From Ipomoea triloba (lineage: Eukaryota > Streptophyta > Magnoliopsida > Solanales > Convolvulaceae): a stretch of 64,000 bases of DNA. The notes beneath the pieces are model-generated. The model was given only the letters and a program-made list of their open reading frames with translations. It made no database searches and was not told the DNA's origin. Where the stretch lies: NCBI RefSeq assembly GCF_003576645.1, contig NC_044919.1, positions 33,987,211-34,051,210 of the forward strand, read 5' to 3'. Position numbers and translations under genes: made by a program. Positions 38,001 through 48,687 of the stretch are shown in pieces (positions within the stretch are counted from its first letter, which is position 1; each line of letters begins with the position of its first letter).

Positions 38001-41000
38001 TATTTCTCCACATAAATGGGTGAGATATTACTCATTTTTTGTCCTCATTCCACACACCTTTTTAGTACTAGGAGTGACTTTTTGCTGTCTCTGGCTCTAA
38101 GCGAGTGTTATATCCATAGATACCAAAAATATACATCTCCAATGGAATGTTTATATGAGAAACTCATTTGTCTGCCTTTAGGGGTCGTTTGGTTCAAGTT
38201 ATATAAGATAACCAAGGTTATCTTTGCTTAGGAGTATAAGATTTCCTGTTTGGTTCAAGTTATGCAATTTTCCCGGGAAATGTAACATAACCTCCACATA
38301 AGGTTTTTAGCTATTGCAAGGGAATGTGAGATACCCTCCCCTTTCTTAGGTATTCTCACATTCCCTTGTCTTATTGCTAATTTTGTCATTTTAATCCATT
38401 GCCTTAGTTAATTATTGTTTAAGCTCTTAGTTAATTAATTTTAAATCATTTACTTCTATATTTTACCATTGCCTTATTTATTTTAGTTTTAAAATTTATT
38501 AAAATAATCATCATAACATTAAAAAAATAACTCTTCAACCAAATAGATTTATATTACATACCTCAGTTTTAAACCAAACACGGGAATCTAACATTCCTAA
38601 CAATATAACATTCCGTGAACCAAACGCCCCCTTAATTCTTAGAGGGACCTGAAATACCTATAGTACTTAGCTTCTATTTTCTTATATTGCGCGCGCACAC
38701 ATACATTCTGAAAATTTCTAATGCATACTGTTGTTGCTATGCTATTATAGTCTCTTTCTATTGTTACTATCACTGCTTTGCTAGAGTAGAAAGTACGATT
38801 TGTTCTTTAAAATGTTGAAATTGCTTCTGAGTTGGGTGTTTATAATGGGTTTGACTTCAAATTGGTCAGGTATGTTGATAGGATTGCTAATGCTAAATGG
38901 GAGTTGAAAGATCTTGGATTGGAGCACAATGGGTATGTTTCTGTTGCAATTTTTTTTTATTCCCAGATATTTCTATGAGAACTGGATAAGCAAAAATAGG
39001 TGTGAGAGATTTTGATTTGGAAATTTTATAAAAGTCTATAATTCTACTGGGGCTTGCGTTTCTGGTAAAAAAATGCAAGTCCCAATGGAGTTTGTCATTT
39101 TTGCGAAATGATTTTTTTCCCCATAAATATGCCCACTTGCGTTTGTCAGTATACATACGCCAAACGCAAGTAGGACTTGTGTTTGTTGTATGTATTTCTG
39201 TACAGTACAAATGCAAGTCGCCGCAAGTGCGACTTGCGTTTTTGTTTTTTTTTTTTTTGAGAAAATATTTTGTCGCTGGAAAGAGGCGCTGGTGACCACG
39301 GTCAGGAAATATGACCACTTTCACGAACTGCCCAACTAGTGTCACCATTGTTGCTACAGCAGACTGCAGAATTGTCATGTTTAGCAGCTATCTCAGGTTT
39401 TCCCTCCTGATGATTTTCTCGAACGTGAGCTGCGTTAACGAGAAGAGCAGTGCAAGACAAGCAGAGGTGCCAAGTGCGAACAGCAGTCCTAGGATGTAGT
39501 TATCTTGAGAGTTTGAGCTGGTGGAGTTATCATCGTCTTTACCAAACACAAGAAGCATGGGGGCAAAGGTGAGAAGCACAGCAGAGTTGGTAATGCAGGG
39601 GGTGAAAATCTCGGCGTTTATGAAGAAGGAGAAGATGGCAGTGGAGTTAACAAGAGTGTAAGTAGAGGCTGGAAGGTAATCTATGGCGACAGAATACAGA
39701 ATCGCACCAGCTGCAAGCACGGCAGATGACACCAAGAACAGTATAGACATCGGAAAGAAGAACTTAAGGAGGGTTTGTGTGGCTGTTGATGATTTGTTGA
39801 TCGCCAGTAATGGAGGAAGGTGGTGAGAGGAGGAAGGGGATAAGGAAAGGGAAGCCGGCGGTTTGCAGAGTGTCAACGAGCCATTTGCCGTTGCGCCTTG
39901 ATCGTAAAGAAGTCCCACCGGCGACAAAATATTTTTTTTTAAAAAATTTTTTTATTAAAGAAACGCAAGTGCAACTTGTGTTTGTGGTCAACTTGCATTT
40001 GTACTGTATAGAAATACATACGACAAATGCAAGTCCCAGTTGCGTTTGGCGTATGTATACTGACCTTTGTTGTATTTATGATGAAAAAAAATCATTCCGA
40101 AAAAATGACAAACTCCATTGGGACTTTTTTACTAGAAACGCAAGTCCCAATGGAGTTTTCCTAAAGTTGTCCATGTTTTTAAATCACCCCATTTTTGTCC
40201 ACTAGTTTCAAAATTACCCATTTCAGTCAATTTCCCCGTTGTAGAGAGCACAGGATAAGTTTGGTACCTCATTCACTGACCCAGCAAAGACTATAAAATT
40301 GAGAATTCCATGTCAAGCCTTTCAATTGTTAGTATGACATCCAGAAAATATTTAAAAACTTCAGAAAGATGAATACTGATATCCAAGCTGCCACATCTTT
40401 AGAAACATACACATGGCATTCTATTAATAAGTTGTACTCTTAGCATGAACAACAGAAAGAAAGGATTTAATGGGCTGTTACAGCCCGTATAGATACACTC
40501 CTATATGATCTGTATAAAGTTTTTAATGATATGAACATGGTTACCATGAATTTTTGAAAATGAAGGTTGAAAGGATCTAATGAGATTAGAGTGAGGTGTT
40601 AACTACTCAGTTGCACTGATTCAGGTCCTTCTGGAGAGTACCTAGATTGCTAGACTTGTATTTGACTTGTAAGGGGAAAGTTTTGCAACCAACTGCACCA
40701 AGATAGAAAGATTGTAACTCTAAATAATCAGCAGCTTTTTACATTCAAATTCATTCATTGCGCTTGAATTTTATTTGAAGTACTCTTTGGTTTTCTCATA
40801 CAAAACCAAAATACTTTTGACCTTTACTTCATCTTGCTTCCTATTTGTCACCCTTTGGCTAACTTCTAATAATTTGTGGTAATAGATATGTAGACTTGCT
40901 GCTGGGAGAATTTAAACACTACAAAACGAGGCTTGTTACTGGAGGAATTCAAAAGGAGGTATTTATTTTTAATAATTATGTATTGAAAATTTACTCTAGA

Positions 41001-43177
41001 AAAAGCCTGTACCAAACTCTGTCATTCTCTCCGCTATCCATTAAATATCAAGCTGAAAGTACTGAAATATCTTGCTAGAAATTTCTGTGCCTGAAAATAC
41101 ATAGGGGAGATGAAATTAAGTACTTGAGGTTTGTGCAGTTCAAATGTCCCTAAATGTTTGTGATACATTCTGAGGAAGTCTTATTTGTTATATTACATAG
41201 TTTAGATATTAATAAATTACTAAATAGTTATTTAGAAACTAATAAATAGTTATGTTCTTAACGTCACGGGCAAGAAAGCATAAGGAAAAAGAAAGAATAA
41301 TAGTTTGAAAAGGAAAAGAAGAAGACACTGGGTTTGCTTGAGACCCAAAACTCCCTTAGACCCTTTTGGGATTAAATTTCTGCTTCCCTATTATTCCAAA
41401 TAACACTCCCTTTTATAGGGTTGATTACAAAGGTTCCTAAACTAAGAATAAGTAATTGGTAGTTTCTAAATAATTAATATACCTAAACTAATTCAAAGAC
41501 TAATAGTAATAAGTTCAATAATTATTTAGTAATTTCTAATTAACTATTTATTAGTTTCTAAATAACTATTTAGTAATTTATTAATATCTAAACTATGTAA
41601 TATAACAAATAAGACGTCCTCAGAATGTATCAGTTTGCCTACAAATATGCAGTTACTGTGCACTGCTAGTTCTGATTTCTGAAACCTCATGTGCTAGTGT
41701 GGTTGATTTTGCATTTTTCTTTTGTTGCACAGTTGCACTTATGGCTAGATCCAATATATCAGCCTGTATTTTGTTGGTACATCTGATGGGAGATGTATGT
41801 GTGTGTGAACTTGGTCTCAAATTATGTCCTTGAGTGGTGGCAACATCATGGGCATGATCTTTTGCCATCATATGTTTATCTTTCTGTTTAGTTTATCTAG
41901 AAAATATGTTCTTTTTCAGAGAAGGCATTTTTAGAAATTTTCCACAAGGGGACAATTTTACCAGTGTTGACGTTATAAGTAGGGTTATATTACTGGATTT
42001 AAAAAAAAAAAAAAAAAAAAGTAATGATAAAATTACTTGACTTATAAAAGAAAAAAAGATAAATGATGAATTTAAGTACTGTCATTGTGAAAACTCACTA
42101 CCTTTTTTTTTGAAAACGAAAACTCACTACCTAATTAACTGGTTTTGCGATTTTCCTATGGAACACTAGTTCTCTGTCAGCTACATTCAACTATTTACCA
42201 TATGCTTTCTAAATTGGGAACACTTGCTTACAACATTATCCTGTTTCAATATTTCAGCTTATCAAACTGTTGAAATCTTGTTCTCTTCATCACTTCATCA
42301 TCCTTTTGAAGCAGTGATTATATTTAGCTATATTAGAATTCCTTACCATACAACTATTCAATTTTGGCATCCCTAGAGGTTAATTGCATATCCAGCTCGG
42401 ATTCCAGTTTCAGCCTATGCTTTTATGATAGAGGAATAAAAGTTGTTCTCTTCCTGCTTATCCAGGTCCAAGACCTCCTCTTAGAATATGGACTAGATAA
42501 TGTTGCTGAAACTCTTGTTGAAGGCTTATCTAGGGTGAAGAGATGCACTGATGAGGGGAGAGCTCTCATGTCACTAGATCTTCAGGTTGGTTTCCCACTT
42601 CCCATGAAAAATGATAATCATTTATAGGAGTAACATTTACTGTTTTCTTCCGAATATTGAAGTTCAAGTGGAATTCTATGGTTTCAGGTATTGATCAACG
42701 GCCTAAAGCATTTTGTTTCCGTAGATGTGAGGCCAAAGTTACAGATAGTCGAGACTTTCATCAAGGTGAGCTCCAAAATCAATTCTATGATGGATTGTGC
42801 TAATGAGATCAAATTCTGTGGATTGTATATATTCTCTTTCTATTCTTTCTTGTCACTAGCAATTTCATTTTGTCCCCCATAACTCAAACTCTGACATTCC
42901 ATGCAAACTCATTTGCCGAACAGGCCTACTACCTTCCAGAAACCGAGTTTGTGCATTGGTCACGCGCTCATCCAGTATGCGTTTCTATTTCAGAATTCAG
43001 ATACAGACTATATATTTCATTCCTTTTATCACGAGTACCAAACGGAAACCATTTTTGCTTTTATAAAACTTGCAGGAATACAGTAAAAGCCAAGTAGTTG
43101 GTCTAGTCAACCTTGTTGCCACCATGAAAGGTTGGAAAAGAAAAACCAGGCTTGAAGTGTTGGAGAAGATTGAATAA
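25248..43177 (+). CDS. VPS50: VPS50/syndetin homologue (EARP tethering complex subunit)
   Basis: Twenty-five exons give 1130 residues: 25248-25487, 26710-26889, 27546-27620, 29046-29124, 30084-30148, 30320-30409, 30631-30720, 30861-30947, 31161-31244, 31685-31804, 32156-32187, 32270-32402, 32681-33229, 35215-35756, 35826-35889, 36023-36125, 36229-36404, 36750-36875, 37949-38019, 38870-38932, 40886-40958, 42466-42585, 42688-42765, 42924-42974, 43076-43177. Syndetin joins VPS51-53 in EARP for endosomal recycling. The N-terminal region (FDPVRHVLEHIP, AERLSRHVMQHHEVM, GMNLVRELERDLKVANVIC) is the VPS50 coiled-coil domain. The middle has RRNLWQLTTSRVAVLLSSP, and the C-terminal DUF2451 region ends YYLPETEFVHWSRAHP and VGLVNLVATMKGWKRKTRLE. 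Recalled Arabidopsis At2g27900 is very similar. Exon 13's acceptor (32681) was chosen to keep frame and is the least certain. Introns host at least six insertions, none breaking an exon. Confidence 0.92.
26787..26828 (+). repeat. 18-bp in-frame tandem repeat in VPS50 exon 2
   Basis: The unit TCAAGCTCTGAAGAATTA or a close variant occurs about two and a half times and encodes SSSEELSSEELSS. It keeps the frame and adds a serine/glutamate-rich segment near residue 110. Confidence 0.85.
28996..29040. repeat. (TA)n microsatellite before VPS50 exon 4
   Basis: A TATA run ends just before the TTTACAG acceptor at 29045, replacing the usual pyrimidine tract with alternating TA. Confidence 0.9.
29575..29700 (-). 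mobile_element. SINE-like unit in VPS50 intron
   Basis: On the minus strand there is a TGGTTTAGTAGCC A-box-like word and a good B-box, GGTTCAAGACC (29630-29640), spaced as in tRNA-derived SINEs. The borders are not defined. Confidence 0.4.
33230..35214 (+). other. 2-kb VPS50 intron with an embedded MULE
   Basis: Apart from the element at 33537-34003, this intron is AT-rich with no coding sequence. It opens with four CCTATC hexamers (33242-33265). Confidence 0.6.
33537..34003. mobile_element. MULE-type foldback element (467 bp), 9-bp TSD, in VPS50 intron
   Basis: It starts GGGAAAAGGTGCAAATAAGCC and ends with the complement GGCTTATTTGTACCTTTTCCC. The arms pair over about 180 bp each, leaving a short GC-rich centre with repeated TTCCGG words. 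The direct repeat TTTTTAATA (33528-33536 and 34004-34012) is an exact 9-bp target duplication. There is no coding capacity. Confidence 0.9.
37005..37264. repeat. 260-bp near-perfect hairpin (MITE-like) in VPS50 intron
   Basis: The arms ATTATTGCATGGACCATGGT... and its complement pair almost over the whole length. They include ACACAGCTGTGTGGACC, TTTTTATTTTTGG and TACATTATTTTTG blocks around a central TTTGATAGTATATATCAAA. Partial copies of the outer arms and left flank follow immediately after the Ns at 37267 and 37394. Confidence 0.8.
37265..37615. other. Assembly-suspect region with two single Ns
   Basis: The left flank of the hairpin (from 36930, CTATAAATGAAATTGATAAA) is repeated after the N at 37267 and again, shorter, after the N at 37394. 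Several arm-only versions (CATGGACCATGGTCCATG) follow. It looks like contig ends joined without overlap removal across a hairpin. Open frames here are meaningless. Confidence 0.8.
38181..38631. mobile_element. PIF/Harbinger (Tourist-like) MITE, TTA target duplication
   Basis: The 451-bp element begins GGGGTCGTTTGGTTCA and ends TGAACCAAACGCCCCC, and TTA flanks both ends (38178-38180, 38632-38634). That trinucleotide duplication and the GGGGxCGTTTGGTTC terminus are typical of plant Harbinger-type MITEs. It is AT-rich and non-coding, in the VPS50 intron 38020-38869. Confidence 0.85.
38965..40240. mobile_element. Pack-MULE-like element with captured purine permease, in VPS50 intron
   Basis: Inverted arms of about 290-320 bp flank the captured segment. 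The left arm (about 38980-39280) and the complement of the right arm (about 39925-40230) share TGCAAGTCCCAATGGAGTTT, AGTATACATACGCCAAACGC, ACAGTACAAATGCAAGT and AATATTTTGTCGC. The arms contain many GCAAGT words. The outermost bases and target duplication could not be fixed, so the MULE class is inferred from arm length and gene capture. The host intron is 38933-40885 and the VPS50 splice sites are intact. Confidence 0.75.
39310..39925 (-). pseudogene. Captured purine permease (PUP family) gene fragment, disabled
   Basis: The minus strand encodes recognisable PUP/DMT-transporter sequence, a family moving adenine, cytokinin and related compounds across membranes. In order: LLYDQGA; GKWLVDTLQTAGFPFLIPFL; SILFLVSSAVLAAGAILYSV; DYLPASTYTLVNSTAIFSFF; ITNSAVLLTFAPMLLVFG; NYILGLLFALGTSACLALLF; LTQLTFEKIIRRENLR. 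The order and hydrophobic helices fit the first half to two thirds of a plant PUP. Lesions: the GKWLVDTLQTAGFP block is in a different frame from its neighbours, so at least two frame changes are needed. An in-frame TAG (39388-39390) interrupts it after RRENLR, and the same frame resumes with MTILQSAVATMVTLVGQFV. There is no proper start and no 3' half. It is a gene scrap between transposon arms, probably non-functional. Confidence 0.82.
41161..41632. mobile_element. 472-bp foldback element, TG...CA ends, 5-bp TSD
   Basis: It begins TGATACATTCTGAGGAAG and ends CTTCCTCAGAATGTATCA in near form (GTCCTCAGAATGTATCA). About 95 bp at each end are almost perfect inverted copies, including ATTACATAGTTTAGATATTA and AATAGTTATTTAGAAACTAA. 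GTTTG flanks both sides (41156-41160, 41633-41637). The 5-bp duplication and TG...CA ends suggest integrase-type insertion, while the long inverted ends suggest a DNA element. The inside (41265-41530) is non-coding. It lies in the VPS50 intron 40959-42465. Confidence 0.75.
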
Positions 43178-44430
43178 AGCTGTTTCATACCCTCAATAAT
43201 CAAGCTCGAGGTCTTGTGAATCCTCAGTTTTGCATCATTTTTTTCCATGTATAATTGATGTAAATTATTCTTGAGATTTTTATAGAATGGTGATATCAAG
43301 TCTGCATGTCTTCACTTGTATTATAATGCCCTCCCTAGAAATGGACTTTCAACTGTAAGTCTAATCTTTAACCGTAAAAATACAAACTGAATTATTGAGC
43401 ATAAAGTAAAACTCCGTATTTTTTTACCACTTATTGTCAAAAAACGTTTGCAGGGTTTCATTTTCTCCCCAGTAATATTTAAAAATTTACAATATTATTA
43501 GATATTGATGGTCTATATTAGGGATATTTAACAATATTTTATGCCACTTTGTGATATCATTGTGAGTTAAGTTAGAAGGTGTATTGAGGCAAATAATTGA
43601 CAAAAAGTCCTAAGCACAAAGTGAAAGAAAAAAATAAAAAAATATTCCATCTGTATCATCTTATTACCAGTGTTGTTTATTATTCATTGGTTAAATTAAT
43701 TTTTTTTTAATGTATTTTCTTGAGTATTTGTAAATTACTTCTAAATTTAATTTTATGTTTAACACGAGTTTCTAAATATATAAATTTTATATATTAATGT
43801 TAAACTTAATATTATGTAAAATGGTACGGGATTGGGTAAGTACTATATAACAAACTAAAATTAAAGTAAAATAAATTGAGATTTTTTTTCATAAAAATTA
43901 TACAATTGCAATAATTGTCCAAGATAAATTGAAATTTAGGATATATTTTTTGAATTATTTGTTGCAGAATCACTGATTGAATGGGGCTTGTGTGTCTCCC
44001 TGGTAAATGGATCTTGTTTGGATGTGTGGTTGGGTAAAACAGAAATTCAGTGTGAAGTGGCAGGGGACTGTGTGATGTTTCCCACCATGTCCAATGACAC
44101 GCACGGCTGATCCACTGGTACCTGCTCACCAAACCAATATTATAACACAGTTTTCTGAAAAGTGAAAACACATCATATTTTTTAAATTTTTTTTTATTTT
44201 GGCTATTTAAGTTAAAAAAAAAAAGAGGTTAAATCAATCACTTCAACGTAGTACAAAAAATGTACAGAATAATATAAAAAAATGAGTAAGAATATGAGCA
44301 AAAGCAATTACATTGATGGTTTTTCACCTTTTTTTTTTGAGTTTTTTGACAGTGAAAAAAAAGAGACGTGATAGAGGAAAGATGAGAGAAGAGTTTTGAT
44401 AGTCCAATTTTGTCAAAGAATAACAGATAA
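43178..44430. other. VPS50 3' flank and AT-rich intergenic DNA
   Basis: This contains the VPS50 3' UTR followed by AT-rich DNA with long T and A runs. I see no gene and no clear inverted repeat. Confidence 0.5.
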
Positions 44431-44432
44431 AG

Positions 44433-44707
44433 GCGCTGTTTGGTAAATAATCAGTCTATTAGCCAATTTTGGCTTATTTAACCACTATTAGTTGTTTGGT
44501 TAATAAGTTTTTTGTAACTCCAAAATACTAAAATTCAAAAGGCTACTCAAAGCAGCCTTTTCAATTAGCTTTTTGAGAAAAGAAATTATACCAAACAGCT
44601 ATCAGCTAACAGTTAATTTATCAAACAACTTTCTATCATCAGCCAATGTTATCAACTAATCATACCTTCTAACCCAAACAACTAACAACCATTTACTAAA
44701 CAGGGCC
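44433..44707. mobile_element. hAT-like MITE
   Basis: The ends GGCGCTGTTTGGTAAAT and ATTTACTAAACAGGGCC are inverted, and inner TTGTTTGGTTAATAA / TTTATCAAACAA words also pair. Plant hAT-type MITEs often have such GGxxCTGTTTGG ends. An 8-bp duplication is not evident, so the class is tentative. Confidence 0.5.
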
Positions 44708-45171
44708 AAAGAAACAAACTTGTCCAGTTGATATACACGCAAGGTGCTTTCACGCACTTGTTAAGAGATTAAATGATTGTTAAGGTCGTGTGCTTGAATT
44801 TCAGTGAGGCGATATTAACTCTTCGTTTTTGGGTAGGTTAAGAAAATAATTATGAACAAATACTATATTATAACAAAGTAAGTAAACTCAATATATATAT
44901 TAATTTCTTTCATAAAAAAAGAATAGTACATTAGTACAATTATTATCTAAAGACAACCCCATGATAAGGATATTTCATAGCTAGCAAGTAGCAACTGAAA
45001 ATCCAAAACAGCAGGCAGGCAGGCAGAAATGGGGTCTGAATGTAGGTACGTTAGAGAGCACTGAGGGGTTCCTTTCGATCGTGAGGATAGCATTCCTAAA
45101 TTATATTGTGAACCAAGTTTACTATGAACCAACATTAACCTGTGAACTTGTGAAGGATTACACCACAATTA

Positions 45172-48100
45172 TTACATGATTTTACTGCTACAGCTCCCAG
45201 ACATGCCTGGAGGACCTTGCGGTGCAATTGTATCCGGGTGAAATGCAATCATGTAGTAAGTACGGTGCAATGAAGTTCGCAGATTAAGGTTGGTTCTCAC
45301 CTGATTATGGACCAGTTCACTATACCCTTACTTGCCGTTAACATATTATATACTTATAAATAAACTGAGAGTACATAATATGTTAACTGCAAATGTGTAT
45401 AATCTGTTAACTGAAAGTGCATAATTTGTTAATTACATAATCTAGACATGGTCCACAAATGCGTATAATGAATGATAGACAAAAAGTGACATAATTAGTA
45501 TATATATATGATGAATGGCAAAAGTAAATTGCACTTACAAAGTGACCAGCTCCAAGAATCCAGTAGAAATGCAGGTTCTTGTATGACTTTGTGAACCCTC
45601 TTGTAGTTTGGTCATTCCCACAATACATTGGAGTCCTGTCAATACTCTTGAATGTTTTTAGCCCTTCCCACCTGCACTCCATCATAGTAAAAACCATAAC
45701 ATAAGACTTACTATACACAGTTAACTATTACACTAATTATTGAATATTTACCAAAAGAAAATAAAAAAAAAACATGGTTTTATTTAATGAGATTTACTTT
45801 AGTTTCTGAACCCATGCTTCAGTTCCCTTGGTGGCACAAATGAGATCAACCTAAAATCATCAAACTCCAACACATGTCAATTCTTCTTCAAAGGTGTACC
45901 TGGTACAAACTTAATCTTTTACAACTTTTTACCTTGTACTTAGTACAAATAGCACTAATGTCGATCAATATCTTAAACTATTCGTCTTTTTATAACATCT
46001 AAAAAAACACAACAATTTGATAACTTGCAACACATTTTCTTTTTCAATTTACGAATTCTTTTAAAGGAATATACTGGAAGCCTTACTTGTCCATTATATA
46101 TCGTCACATTCACTCCTTTACTCAATAGCTCATCAACCTGTACACAAAAAGAATATTAAAATTATATCACCTACAAAGTTATTATAAACTATACTCTAAC
46201 TCTCACTTTAAATCTCGTGCTCTCTTTGCACCTTTGTTTTTTTTTTTTTTTTTTTGGTCAATGTTTATTTTTATGTATATATAATACCTCATTAATCCTT
46301 GGCCTCATGAAGTCACCGGCCATAGTGTCAAAGACGGAACCAGACTGCTCTCCCCACCTACAAAAACACAATCTTGGTTCACCTTCTTTCTCAATGAATT
46401 ATAGACTAATACATTAAAAAAAAAATTAAAACAAAAAAGTAAAGAAAATTAAGAAAAAGAAGAGAACAGAAACTTTACTCAAAATGTGGTGGGATAATCT
46501 TTAACTTTTTTTTGATGGCTCCATTCATTAGGCTGTCAAGATCACCTCCAGAACCTGGGGAAGCCTTCAAGGATCCCAGATATGATTTGTATCTCTTCAT
46601 TACTAAAGATTGTGATGTTGTGGACAAAAGCTCCTCGTCAGAATCCAACATAAAATTGTAGAAATCCTGCAAATTATTCAAATATCCCCAAAAAAAAAAT
46701 TAGGATAAGGGGACTCGAAAGACCAATATCAGCTACGGGTTATTCTAATTTAATTCGATAGGTAGAATAATCCCGTAAATTTAATCACCACTCCATAATT
46801 TCTTGCAGAACTGACATGGGGTCAAAAAGAGTTGTATGGAAGCAGAATATACCACAGAATTGCTGTAGGCACTTATGACATCTTCAAGTTTGGACCAGAG
46901 AGTAGTTGCCTCTTCAAACTGGCCTCCAACAAGCTTCTTCTTAATTTGATTAGCTATACTGTTTTCTGAAACATGTTTGGTTAGACAACTATATATATAA
47001 GTGGGGCAACCCAACCAAGTTGATCGAGTTGTTGCCTTGATAACCACAAGTTCCCAAGCTCAACTCTTAGGATGAGCGGCCTATTAGCCTTCTTGGTTTG
47101 AATTGACAACTTAAACTGGTTAACCTTCTTGTGATCCTTTGCCTGTTAGGATCACAAGACGGGGGTTTAACACAATCGCACACATAGATGTTTCAAGTTC
47201 CAAGTTGACTTGATAACCACAAGTTTCAAGTTCAGCTCTCAAGGAGAACGGCCTATTGGCCTTCTCGGTTTGAAATGGTTAGCTATAAACAACTTAGACT
47301 TGTTTATTTTCTTGTGATCCTTTACAGATTAGAATCACAAGGCGATGTTTACCACCAACGCACACATAAATGTTTGATATGGACCTGTTTGATAATTCCA
47401 AGCCATTTTCATCAATCCTTGAGACATCTTTCAGCAGAGGTCCCCAAGACAACTGCAGCAGTGATAATGTTGAAGTAATATTTCATTTAATTACCCAAAA
47501 AAAAAAAGCATATAAAAAAAAAACTAATAGCAGACAGGGTTACATACCACAAAATCTTCGGGTGAGATCCAACTATCACCTAATGCCACTCCTACAAAAA
47601 TAAGTAATTTTGCCATGTTTACAAACTCATAATTCAGCTAAGTAATTTCGTGACAATCCCAATCGAGTTGGTCAAGTTATTGACTTAGTAATTATAAGAT
47701 TTCAAATTCGACCTAATAAGAGCGTTTATTGACTTTCTTGATTTGAATTGAGACTGGGGACTTTTCCAAAAATTAGAGTTAAGTAATTCCAAAAGAAAAA
47801 AGAAAAGAAAAGAAAATTAATCAGACATTATTACCCCCAAGTTTGAGCTTCAGTTTGCCTGCTTCAATGGCTTTGAGAGCTGACAATCCAGCAGTAACAG
47901 CAAACTTTCCTCCATAAGACTCTGCTACTATGTATAAAGGGCTTTTCTGTAAATTCACATCCTTATTGAAAACTTTTATCAGTAGAGTAGTTAAATCAGT
48001 TGCTGCCTCCACATCAGTCTTCACCAGCAGCTTTGTATCCTCCACAAAACTATACCCAGTTCCAACTGGACAATCCTATATAGTAAAATTTTCAATAAAT

Positions 48101-48635
48101 ACCCAAAATAAATAAATAACAAATTGATTAATTCAAGTTTTTTTTTTCTTGAAAGTATGAAAAGAATATTTTAAAATGTAAAGAAACCTACCACAAATAG
48201 TAGATCAGCTTTTTTCAACCAAGTTGAATTTCTAGGCTCCAAATTTACATCCAGAGGCCCAATCTCTTGAAAATTCCCAATTCCTACCCCTGAAGCTCCC
48301 TAATTTTCATTTTTCAACAAATAAAAGTGTGAATAGCTAATTAAAATTTATAAGTAATTAGTGCAAATTAAGGAAAACAAACTTACAGGTCCACCCTGCA
48401 ACCACAGAATGATTGGCCATGGCTTGTTTGGATCCTCAACTCTGTACGGACTTTTGTAGTGCCACCAGAACATATGCGCTTCTGTTTTTCCATACACACC
48501 CAAACAAGGATTAAAATGGAACAAAAACAAGTAATCGAAATGCGTTTATAAGCGAATGCCATGGCTACAGGCCTACAGTGATGAGAATGTAAGCATTTTT
48601 GAAGAAGAAATGAAGAAAAATGAGAAATCTGCATA

Positions 48636-48687
<52 letters not shown>

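Noticed and set aside
38893..39378. 161-codon minus-strand frame as a separate gene
   Set aside because: It is the continuation of the captured purine permease past one stop, then transposon arm sequence.
43812..44171. 119-codon minus-strand frame
   Set aside because: No family signature; composition fits random AT-rich sequence downstream of VPS50.
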